64,000 nt of DNA, from positions 38,091,001 through 38,155,000 of the forward strand of contig NC_090291.1 of assembly GCF_037392515.1 (NCBI RefSeq), given 5' to 3'. Both the position numbers and the translations under genes were made by a program. Origin of the DNA: Haliotis asinina. Lineage: Eukaryota; Mollusca; Gastropoda; Lepetellida; Haliotidae. Below are positions 54,835 through 64,000 of the stretch, one piece after another (positions within the stretch are counted from its first letter, which is position 1; every line of letters starts with the position of its first letter). The notes beneath the pieces are model-generated. The model saw only the letters and a list, made by a program, of their open reading frames with translations. It ran no database searches and was not told the DNA's origin.

Positions 54835-54915
54835 TCGAATTCCAGGACTTCCTGGTGCCCCCCGCCGTGATATTGAAGGGATATTGCTAAAAACTATACT
54901 CACTCACTCACTGAC
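54835..54915 (+). repeat. tRNA-derived SINE, family A, 3' half
   Basis: GGTGCCCCCCGCCGTGATATT, GGGATATTGCTAAAAACTAT and ACTCACTCACTCACTG. Confidence 0.7.
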
Positions 54916-55166
54916 CGCAAGGTGTCAGGGTGCTGGGGTAAACCATTCTTAGTCCAACGACAGTCGTATGTCCATGTTAATGCATGTAAAGTTACGATAT
55001 TCTCAGCACTAAGATCGTTTTGTATAACGGCACCCTGGAGGTATAATTCCCTGTGTTATCTGCGACGGACACATCTCTGGGACGTCGCGTACAAAAACCT
55101 GGCATCATTTACCACAAGCAGATAACTGACCATACGTTCATTCTAATTTGCCCCCAGGGTTTCAAC

Positions 55167-58100
55167 ATGGGCGTAGGACATAGCAGACAATTAGACGTTG
55201 TGAGGGCGACGCAAAAAGACGCCGCCAAACCTAAACCGGATGTGGATCGGGAAGGCAAGTTCCGATTCCTGAAAACTGGTAATGATGTTCCCGATCGAGG
55301 GGGAGTCATTTTGCAACGGATGAGGCACTATGACCGAATGGAACCAGATTTAAAGTAAGCCTGATTAAATTATATGTTGATTTGGATCCATTCAGAACTG
55401 TCTAGTCTATCATCCCGACCCTATATCGAACAAGAGTCGAACAAATCATGAATTAATTATGCAAATCTAGATATAAAGTTTGATTGAACTGTGTTCCATT
55501 TGGATTGTATATTTATTGCTATTTTAAGATACATACGAGATCTGCAAGTTCATTCCTGGGACTGAAAAGTTATCATTGTGTGGTATCTTACTTTCTTGGC
55601 GAATGTCAATGTCTGCCATTTTCTTTCTTGTCATTTTCTTTGGACTTAGTGTTTCCACCTTTCGTGTGATTAATATTCCAGAAAACCGTCCCCTGCACAA
55701 AGGAGGAAAGAGACAAGTCATCTGGAGTCTGTCTGCGCATGTCTAGGAATCTCCGACGCCGATGCAGGTGACATCGTTTATCATATCTCGATAAGGACTG
55801 TTTTATGATTAAGTTTGAAATATTTTCTGATGTTCGATGCGAATGGGTACATGAAGCTTTATCATCGAGGAAATAATCGCCCTTAACAAACATTCATCTT
55901 TGTTTGCTAATCTACCTCCATTTCCAAACAGAGCTAAATTAGACTGTTAGTCTGTTACCCATGCACTTTTGTTGAGGCTTAGATTTCTAGCTGATTTTGT
56001 TGAGCACATGGAGAGTCTGAAACTTAAGACCTTGTCGACAAAAAGCTACATTAGGATTTCTGTTAAGTCTGGGAACAACTGTTTTCTCTGGAAGTTCTCA
56101 CTGTGAATTACAACATGCATCATCTCGTCTGTTTCAGATCTCCTATCCACCATCTACAACGTCCCGGCAGACACCTACACCGACAACGCCTCTATCTGCC
56201 TTGACGCCTTCTTTCATCTTCTGGATCAAACCACCCGGCAGTATCTTGGACACGCCCTCAAGCGAGACTGGGCCTACTTGCCACCAGATGTCGCTTACGA
56301 CTACTTGGAGATAATCCCACAAACTTCCGGTGGTCTAAAGGTTGGCGATATACTCAAGGTCAGTCTTAAAGACATTCACAACTGGCAAGAGTCATTATCG
56401 TGTGATGCTGATTTTTATGGAGTTATATGTACAATGTGAATGTCCTGTCATAATATCAGATTCCCCACATCGGTACAATTACCAAAACCTAATGCAGTTG
56501 TCGCTGTTAATGCTTGAAGGTGAAAAAGCAATGAAATAGACAACGTATATTTATCGTTACCCCTCTATATATTTACTCCAGTACTATGCTGTTACAGAAA
56601 TGCGTTGGATACGCCCTCCGCTGTCAAAAGTTTGATATGGCGTCGGCCTTGACCTTGCTTCTGGACCAACCTACGGAGCAGCGCAAGGCTAAAGAGCTGC
56701 TATCGGATGTTATTGAGCTCCTAGACGTGCTGTGTCCACGTCTTCTGCTCCCGCCACAGCTCGTTCTGAGGCGGTCAGAGGTTATGACCTACAGAGGTGA
56801 CCTTCATGGAGCCATTAGGGAACTGACTGGGCTCCTGGAAAAAGACAAACACGGAGGTAATCCGGAAATAACCTTCGCATCTTGAAAGAAGTACCATACA
56901 ATGTTTACTCAGATAATCGTTTGTCTTGTGTGTAACAACGATGTATTGCTTCTTTAAGTGACATTTAGAAGCTGGTATGATGAAGAGAACAATTTTTAAT
57001 GATTAACAACTTTTAAAATAGATGCGACCATTCGGGAAGATGCTAGCATCATTATTAAGTGGTGCACTGCTGACGCTTGCTTGCGTTGTGACGTATTTAG
57101 GCAAAATCTTCCAGTCGTAAATTATCACTCAATTAGTATGTTGAAATGGAAGTGGTAACTCTGTTTGATTTTGTTTCATTTTTGTGTTATTGTTCCAGAG
57201 AGTAAGTGGCAGTACCGATCAGAGGACCAGCAGCTGAAGGTCCGCGCACAGTGTCTGCAGATGACGGGTCAAATACTGCATAAAATGTGTGAGTAGGCTA
57301 TCTTCTAGTTGATTCCCTCAAACATTCCCGTCTTTTTGTGTAAGGCCAGCCCAGGACCCTTGCGCGTCTGACGTAGAATAATATATTCCTTTAGTTTTAT
57401 GCCGTTTTCTACAATCTTTGGCATGTCATCTTAATGTGGATAAAAGGTAGCTATAAATGGTTCATAAATAATATAAATGTTTTAGTTTTAGGCCGTTTTC
57501 AACAATCTTTCAGCTATATGATGGCATGTCGCCTTGATGTGGATAAAAGGTAGCAATAAAACGATCACTATTTTTGTGGGATCCACCTGCGGGCTTATAT
57601 TGGTGATTTATCTCGAAAAAAGAGGGAGCTAAAACTCAAGATCTAAGTATGCCAGCACACGCAAGGGAGGTAACTCTCATTACATTTCGGCGCCGACTTG
57701 TACTCCCGTACACATATATACAAAGATTTACCTAAGGCACCATTAGACAGGTCCAGAAGCGTTATCTGACACCGTTGTTATTCGTTCAGGCTGCTGGAAG
57801 GATGCCGTGTCCCCGTTGGTAGAGTCAATTACGGCGTTTGGATCGCTACAAGAGAAGGATACAGACGGGATCATTGTTTCCTTGGAGCTGATTTCTAAAT
57901 GTCTGTGTAAAATAACCAATGGAGATTACCAAGACCTGAAGGATATGCTGGGATTTCAGTACGACGATCGGTACTTCCAGGCTCATGTTGCGAGCAAAGA
58001 GGCTTCTGATCTGGCCAGATGTCCACTCTTCGCTGCTAGAACACACGTAAGTATTCATATGGCACACAAACACGGATTAATTCAGTTTTTAGCAGTTATT

Positions 58101-61100
58101 TCTTCCAAAATGTCTGACTGGTTATAAATACATTTATTTCCTCAAATTGGCGATTGAAATGACCCGAAGTCAATTATCGTTTTCGAAATGGCAGATAACT
58201 GAATCTCTTACTGGTTGGGAAATCTTAATTTGCTGTTGTTCATGTTCCATAGAACCAAGCAGCGGAGGCGTTGTTGATGTACACGGCCCAACACCCTGGT
58301 AGCGTTGACCATCTCAACAATATAGAACAGGTCATTAATGAACTGACAACTGGTCTGGCCGTCCACAAATCAAGATGGCATCTAGAATGTCGCCAAGAGT
58401 TCTTTGAGTTTGTCCGATCAATATATCTCTTGAAACTTGCGTTTGGATTCTCCGACAGAGAGGAAGACAAGCGATACGGTTCCAAGCTTGAAGAGACCGC
58501 CATGTTTCTGTACGGCAAGTATTGTCAGCAGCTCGTTTCCGGTGGAGTTATGGTCTGCACACTGGCCTTGACCCCAGACATCATGACTACAGCCAACTCT
58601 CTCATGGTTGATCTAGGCCTAGGGGTCATTGACCCCACTGCCAGCTGTTGTATTGAGATCACTCGAAAAGACGTCGAGAAGAAATCAACCAACAGACGCC
58701 ATCTTGTTACCTTCGGCTCCTCACAAGGTAAAGGGTGTGACGAGTACTGCTCTGATGCCAAAAGGGGTGACAGAATGGCAGACAGGTTGGAACTCGGCTT
58801 ACCTATCAATCCTGTGGAATATGGCATCCATGAATCTGATGTGCCCATAGAGACATTTCAGGATTTGTGCGGCTGTATCTTTAGTAAAAAGGGAGAGTAC
58901 CCCGAGATTAACCACAGCAAAAGTATGAGAGTGGGTGGCCGGAAGTTTGATCCTGAATTGCCTCCCCTTGTGAGTACATTCATCCCTACGTATGTTGACT
59001 CACACGACAGGTACGGATCTGATGGCAGCGACAGTGGCGTCAACAGCTGTGACGAGAACAGCATCGGGGACGGCGCTAAATTCTCCCCGTCATTGTCATC
59101 CATACCTTCCTTTGTTGGAGACTTCAGACACACTCGAAGCGGATCCGTTAAAAGTAATTTTAAAACTTTCATATATTTAGCAATGTGCTGTGTAAGATAA
59201 ATGGGAATCATTTATGAAACAGAGGGTGGGTTTGATTTACCACGGTTGTGAACTGTATAAATTTCAGTTTAATCATGTGTAAGCTCGAGATGGAATGAGT
59301 GAGTCACGCTCTCACCAAGTGGCAGAGGTGTCGAGCGTATAACATTTTGCTCAAACACATAAGCACGGGTAAGGTACTGTCAAACCAAAACGATAATCGA
59401 TAACCGGGATTCGAACCTGGAATCACAGGTTTCTTGTTCGACCAAACCTACACAGATTGCGGTCCCTGGTCTATTGGGATAAAGATGCTCTTCTTTTCGA
59501 AATGATATCTGTTTTCACATTCACACTTCGGGGTTGTCACATATAGTAATTGCACAAATGAACGGAGTATAGGGTACATATATTGTTTCTTACTCTTGTG
59601 AATATGCAGACATATCTTCGTGCGATGATTTATTTGAAGCTGTTTCTCTCAAGGAGCCCGACTGTTGAAGTTCAACCCAGTGACTGGCATTTGGACGTGT
59701 CAGAACACTCTGGTGTGGCTGGGGCCGGTGCTGGACCTCCCAGAGAGCAAGAAGGGCAGGTGTCGGGAAGCCTTTGACGTGCAATATCTACACCAGGACG
59801 AACTCATGGGCAGGTGAGTCAACACCACCTCTTCTCATTCATTCATTCACTCATTCGGGATTTTCGGATGAATTTGTAGTATTTGCTCCTGTCATTGTAG
59901 GCTATTCAAATAGGAAATATGAAATGCCTGAAGACATAACAGTACTTGGGTTGTGATTAAAAGCGTGGAAATACATCTATAAATAAATAAGATCCGGATC
60001 TTGCATCTTTCTAATCCTAAGATCACACGATGATGAAAACATCACGAGATGGTGAAAATGAAATTGAATCTTCGTGGAATCGGTTTGTAACTTGAATATT
60101 TTGTGCATTTTGTGAATTGTTTGACTAAAAATGTCAGTTGTCTAATACTTTGACTGTAACAAAGGGTGTGTTAATTGCCTCGCGTGAATACGTACGGCCG
60201 CTAAACAGAATAATGCCTGTGTCTACTCCATGCATTAACACTGTGCGAACCCTTCCATTTCTGTTTATTCAAGCGGTGTGTAGAGCAGATGAACGTTGCA
60301 GAAATACTGCCGATTGCTCAACTGTCATTGGTCAGACACTATACTGTTTCCTTCTAGATGAACAGTGGGCGTCGCATATAGTACTATCGTGAGGAAGTTC
60401 TAATCTGGTATATATATCCCACAGGGGCTATATGAACTTCCCATGCTCCACTATATGCTGCAAAGATTTGCTCCATTAGACCCGTCAGGATCCGCTGATC
60501 ATAACATGTCTTCATGAATACTTGTGTCATTTGAGATTTTAAGTCGTGTTGTACCGAAACATGACACACCTAATATACAGTTGAAACACTTTTACTCACT
60601 ACACATTTTAGGGGAGATGGGGTAGTCTAGTGGTAAACGCGTTCGTACGTCACGCCGAAGCCCCTAGATCGATTCCCGACGTTGGTACACTGTGTGAAGC
60701 CCATTTCCGGCGCGCCCGTCGTGATATAGCTGGAATATTTCTAAAAGCGGGGTAAAACCCAACTCACTGACATATATTCCCTCACACAGATATGTTGGCA
60801 AGCGCTACAGGAAGCAGCGATGTCCAAGTCAGTACCTTGAGGATGTCATCTGCCAGAAGACAGCCCGGTTCCTGGTAACACTGTTTAACGCGTCCCTCCA
60901 CGCTTACAAATCAGACATCCAGGTACAGTACGTCCCTGTCGCGCACCTTCAGATCATGTCGTCGTCGGGGGAGCTGGAAGACTGGATCAACGTGGAGCCG
61001 TACCTGGAGGGCGACTTCACCAAGCTGACTAACAACTTGTCCTACAGCAACCCTCGAGGTCGAGACTTGGCTACAGCTCTGACTCACTTCTCCTTTGTCC

Positions 61101-61333
61101 AATCCCGGGGTAAGCTGATGCTGGTGGACCTCCAGGGCTGGATGCCGTCCGATGGCAAGGGCGTTGTCTACCTCACCGATCCCCAGTTCCACTCCAGCGG
61201 TGGGGGGAAATTCAGTAGCTGCGACATGGGAGAAACGGGGATTGAGCTGTTCTGGGAGACTGTTCATCCTGAATGTAACGATATCTGCTGGGCCTTGAAT
61301 CTTCCAAGGCCATGTGAAGGTTCACTAATTTGA
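55167..61333 (+). CDS. ALPK1: ALPK1-like alpha-kinase (ADP-heptose sensor family)
   Basis: Eight coding exons: 55167-55278, 56138-56358, 56598-56856, 57199-57288, 57790-58046, 58253-59153, 59654-59813 and 60790-61333. They join in frame (2544 bases, 847 residues; human ALPK1 1244). The N-terminal part matches the human sensor domain: WAYLPPD, LPPQLVLRRSEV and CLQMTGQILHKM against WPFVPEK, APQVVIRQARI and CIQIRGQILQKL. Residues about 560-610 are a short Ser/Gly-rich linker replacing the long human one. The kinase (about 615-847) reads TCQNTLVWLG, YVGKRYRKQ, NVEPYLEGDFTKLTNN, VDLQGW (Asp780), YLTDPQFHS (Asp797, His801) and HPECNDIC (His826, Cys829, Cys833, zinc site). Human ALPK1 has VEPYILGEFVKLSNN and [20 protein letters not shown], so the family call is secure. 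Exon 1 is the weakest part: donor 55279 keeps the frame; a second donor at 55355 does not. The start MGVGHS could be N-myristoylated. Partner: TIFA, next door and divergent. Confidence 0.95.
57289..57789 (+). other. ALPK1 intron with a local duplication
   Basis: Two direct copies of TTTAGTTTTA.GCCGTTTTC, CAATCTTT and GGCATGTC, then CTT..ATGTGGATAAAAGGTAGC, occur at about 57391-57455 and 57480-57555. No coding content. Confidence 0.6.
59154..59653 (+). other. ALPK1 intron before the kinase exons
   Basis: The acceptor is chosen at 59652-59653 (CTGTTTCTCTCAAG): it has a pyrimidine tract and is the only one that joins the phase-1 end of the previous exon to ARLLKFNPVTGIW without a stop. GGGATTCGAACCTGG near 59407 resembles a tRNA B box, without a recognisable remainder. 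Confidence 0.6.
60612..60770 (+). repeat. tRNA-derived SINE, family A, in ALPK1 intron
   Basis: GGGGTAGTCTAGTGGTAAACG, GTCACGCCGAAGCCCC, TGTGTGAAGCCCATTTCC and ATAGCTGGAATATTTC, 20 bases upstream of the last ALPK1 acceptor. Confidence 0.85.
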
Positions 61334-62157
61334 TCCAGTGCTTGCGTTTTGGCGGGACTTTGCGAGTCACTGGACTGATGTGTTACAGAATGTTACTTTT
61401 ATTGTATTATTTCATATGTTGAGATCACATGGAGTATGGACCAAGGTGAAAAGCACGCGTCCGTATAACGAGACTCCGGAAATAATTTCCAAATCCCAAT
61501 TACGTCTTAGTTTATTGAACACATTGCATCCGATAGTCTTAGAACTGGGGCAAGAGTCTCCAGTTCTATGCGGGAGGGAAGTATGACGAATTTGAAGAAC
61601 GATAGGGGATGAACTGGGAAGTGTTTTATCAGTTGTGCGTAACAGCGTCAACCATTCACAAATGACTTCTGTATGAAAAACAGAATCAGTACTATTGACA
61701 GAAACAATGATCTTCTGAGATTGATCCACCTCCTTTGAAAGTGTCAGAGAATGAGATGACACCATCTGTAAGAATATGACGTTAATACATTCGGCCGTTC
61801 AAACAACAGATCCGTGATAATGTCAGGTTTTACGAACATGAATGTTTGTTATATAGTATTTTTGTCGTGTACACTCATCTTTGTCCTTACTCTTTGTATT
61901 TATTCATATTTGGTGATTCCTACCTTTTTAGGAGTAAAAATGGGCAGATACAGATACAAACAAATTCCACTTTATTCAGATTGGAAATTCATGCTGATGG
62001 AAACGCGTAACTGTACTTCATATGAAGTGTGCAAATGCTCTCGTAAAATAGGATTTGGTCATCCGTCCAAAGGTCCTGACCTTGTCAAGAGAGCGATTAC
62101 AAATAGATTGTGAACATCAAAATGTCAGGTGTTTTTTTTACCCCCATTCTTTGTTGC
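61334..62157. other. ALPK1 downstream region
   Basis: A 99-codon open frame (61814-62113, +) starts with a hydrophobic segment and has four Cys, but no family match and no promoter or splice support; I do not call it a gene. Confidence 0.4.
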
Positions 62158-62292
62158 GAGGCGGTGAGGTAGCCTAGTGGTTTAAGCGTTCGTTTATCAT
62201 GGGTATCATGTGTGAAGCCCATTTCGATATCCCCACCGTGACATTGCTGGAATAATACCAAAAGTGGAGTAATAGCATACTCACTCACTAAT
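62158..62292 (+). repeat. tRNA-derived SINE, family A, deleted
   Basis: GGTGAGGTAGCCTAGTGG, then a jump over the B box to CATGTGTGAAGCCC, GTGACATTGCTGGAATAAT and ACTCACTCAC. Confidence 0.8.
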
Positions 62293-62474
62293 TCCTGGTT
62301 GCAGTACGTCCATGACACGTGGACGTTATTTACCTTTACTAACAGTCGTTCTTTATGAGCAACAGTTAGCTGAACATTATTCTGAGTTGTTCACCATAAA
62401 TAACGCGTGAGTAGCATGCTCTCAACAAGCACACAACCATCAAAACGTTGAGGCACACTTGCAACACGTTATAT

Positions 62475-62582
62475 TTGGGATTACACTTCCGTAATAAAGT
62501 ATAGATTCTAGTACTTTTGGAGGGTTGGGTCCCATCCGAGATTCGAACCCACACCCTCAGAGTCAGGCACCTCCTAGCCAGT
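62475..62582 (-). repeat. tRNA-derived SINE, family D, partial
   Basis: Reverse copy: TTTGGGATTACACTTCC, ATTCTAGTACTTTTGG, GGGTCCCATCCGAGATTCG, CCCTCAGAGTCAGGCACC. It matches the left arm of the 15457-15953 pair. Confidence 0.8.
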
Positions 62583-62639
62583 CTGAAGCACACTTACTCT
62601 TTCCGTCAGTATGTGTAACGGTATTACGTTTGTATTTCC

Positions 62640-63529
62640 TGGCTGATATTATATATTTTGCATTGTTTTCTCGTTATCAACATTGTTCTTTTTTTCTACA
62701 TGGTTCTTTGTTTTGTGATGTTGAATATTAATATGAAATAAAAGGCATCCACTCAATTGCTACAACAATAATTCAGAGATGTCACCTACCGTGTACAGTA
62801 AGCACAATGTAATCTTGAAGGAAACGAACCCGAATCTACGACGCACCTTGGTCAAGCCTGTGGGCCCGAATATGGATATAAGGACAGGGAGGCGAAAATC
62901 ATATTATGAATGCACAAATTCATTTTGAATACTCACTGATTATTTAATTTATCGGTTCAAGAAACTGAAAATGCCTGATTTTGCCTTTGTGAATGAAACG
63001 TATACCGAAGCCATTGCCAAGCATCATCTATTCGTGTGCACACAAAATGTGACGTCACCTTGTTTCGTGGATAACAACACTATGTATGACAGTCCATTGA
63101 AGTAAGTATTCACACCTAGGAACGCAGGCGACCAGATGTGAGAAGGCTGGTGCTAACGGTATCATTTTCTTTAATTTTATAAATATAAAATTTGGTATTA
63201 GTGGCATTAGCTGTCTTAGCCATTTATCTCAGAGTTCGGCAGTTAATTATATTGAAGTGTAATTATACAGGGGCGGTAGTGTGTGTACATTAAAAGTACC
63301 GCTTCGTGACGTCATGCGAGACCGTGCATTCATCTGCAGAGATTTTTGTAACACCAAGGTGCTTCCCAAACGACTCAATCATTTGAAATATTAGAACTTC
63401 TTCGTACGCGTGGTAAATCGGCAACACGAATTGTGACATTTATCGTCTGCTTCCCTTCCTTGAACTTATTTATTAAAAGTGTTTCATGCTTTTCTGGAGA
63501 CGGTGTATCAGTAGAGAGGTAGATTGCTC
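62640..63529. other. Intergenic stretch, nothing recognised
   Basis: No open frame with family resemblance and no repeat identity. AATAAA near 62738 could serve an upstream transcript. Confidence 0.4.
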
Positions 63530-63632
63530 ATTGCAGGAGACTTCAATATCCACTCCAACAACTCGGACGATACTTGTAAGAAGAAGATTCTGGAGGTCCA
63601 TGTCTGTAGGCAACTGGTAAAGGATCCCACAG
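63530..63632 (+). mobile_element. LINE endonuclease fragment, interrupted by a family B copy
   Basis: Reads IAGDFNIHSNNSDDTCKKKI and LEVHVCRQLVKDPT, the GDFN block and following helix of an APE-type LINE endonuclease. The frame ends where the family B copy begins, so the repeat may have inserted into the LINE. Confidence 0.7.
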
Positions 63633-63927
63633 GAGATCCGTGAAGGTCCCGGGATAGAATAGGCCTTCGGTAACCCATGCTTGCCATACAAGGTGACTAT
63701 GCATGTCTTAAGAGGCGACTAACAGGATCGGGTGATCAGAGCAAGAAGGGCAGGTGTCGGGAAGCCTTTGACGTGCAATATCTACACCAGGACGAACTCA
63801 TGTCATCGGTGCCCAATTGCGCAGATCAGTGCTCATGTTGTTGATCACTGGATTGTCTGGTCCAAACCCGATTATTTACAGACCGCCGCCATATAGCTGG
63901 AATATTGCTCAAAACTCACTCACTCAC
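63633..63927 (+). repeat. Repeat family B carrying a 65-base ALPK1 exon insert
   Basis: The family order is normal from CCGTGAAGGTCCCGGGATAG to GGATCGGGTGATC and again from TCATCGGTGCCCAATTGCGC to the CTCACTCACTCAC tail. In place of the usual ~24 bases between them, positions 63738-63802 are identical to 59744-59808, inside the first kinase exon of ALPK1. Confidence 0.92.
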
Positions 63928-64000
63928 AAGTCAGGAAATGTCTTTTCCTGGATTGTTCAGCGTGAAAGAACTCGATGTGATCGTCCTGCTGATGTCCGAC

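Larger units (their letters stand above)
49514..55157. other. Divergent intergenic region between TIFA and ALPK1
   Basis: About 5.6 kb, expected to hold both promoters and the 5' non-coding exon of ALPK1. The ALPK1 start codon lies 9 bases after an acceptor (TTTGCCCCCAG), so an upstream untranslated exon must exist. The rest is minisatellites and SINE copies; no further gene. Confidence 0.6.

Noticed and set aside
55279-55354. Extension of ALPK1 exon 1 to the donor at 55355
   Set aside because: It ends in phase 2, while the next exon needs phase 1; an unseen small exon would be required. The donor at 55279 fits directly.
59583-59777. Alternative reading of the first ALPK1 kinase exon from the acceptor near 59604
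   Set aside because: All frames from that acceptor either stop or leave the kinase frame; the acceptor at 59652-59653 gives a clean join.
61814-62113. 99-codon plus-strand frame with a hydrophobic start
   Set aside because: No homology recognised; flanked by SINE copies; no evidence of transcription.

Overview
The window is nuclear DNA of a marine gastropod, most likely an abalone (Haliotis). Its genes are split by GT-AG introns. It is dense in two tRNA-style or tailed short repeats that end in CTCACTCAC and that I associate with Haliotis genomes, and it carries a lophotrochozoan-type nSTAND-ankyrin gene. The species call is inference from repeat style and gene content; no coordinate depends on it.

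Layout. 1-2211 (+) holds the last three coding segments of PABPN1. 5756-13598 (+) is a complete three-exon FAM210B-like gene with an unusual duplicated cysteine module ahead of its DUF1279 domain. 20426-30165 (+) is NDUFAF6, nine coding exons recovered, with the first exon not found. 32384-35065 (-) is the large terminal exon of an nSTAND/ankyrin receptor gene. 45516-49513 (-) is a TIFA-like FHA adaptor with two alternative first coding exons. 55167-61333 (+) is an ALPK1-like alpha-kinase in eight coding exons. The rest is introns, short interspersed repeats, hairpin elements, minisatellites, and remnants of LINEs, a Tc1/mariner element, a Mutator-like element and one LTR.

Biology. The main result is that ALPK1 and TIFA lie side by side and point away from each other. 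In vertebrates ALPK1 senses bacterial ADP-heptose and phosphorylates TIFA, which then oligomerises and recruits TRAF6 to activate NF-kB. The TIFA-like protein keeps an FHA core, an early Thr-Glu and a C-terminal PxExxE motif like the vertebrate TRAF6 site. The ALPK1-like protein keeps the kinase core and the N-terminal sensor region, but several pocket positions I recall as ADP-heptose contacts differ. A putative intracellular nSTAND-ankyrin receptor lies about 10 kb away, so the right half looks like an innate-immunity neighbourhood. PABPN1, FAM210B and NDUFAF6 form a housekeeping, mostly mitochondrial, left half.

Other notable structure: two tandem arrays at opposite splice borders of NDUFAF6, each repeating the splice site and part of the exon; a 65-bp identical copy of an ALPK1 exon segment lodged inside a repeat 4 kb downstream; and a 53-bp satellite of about 21 units built from two interspersed variants. 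All homology calls are by eye from remembered family sequences; no search was run.
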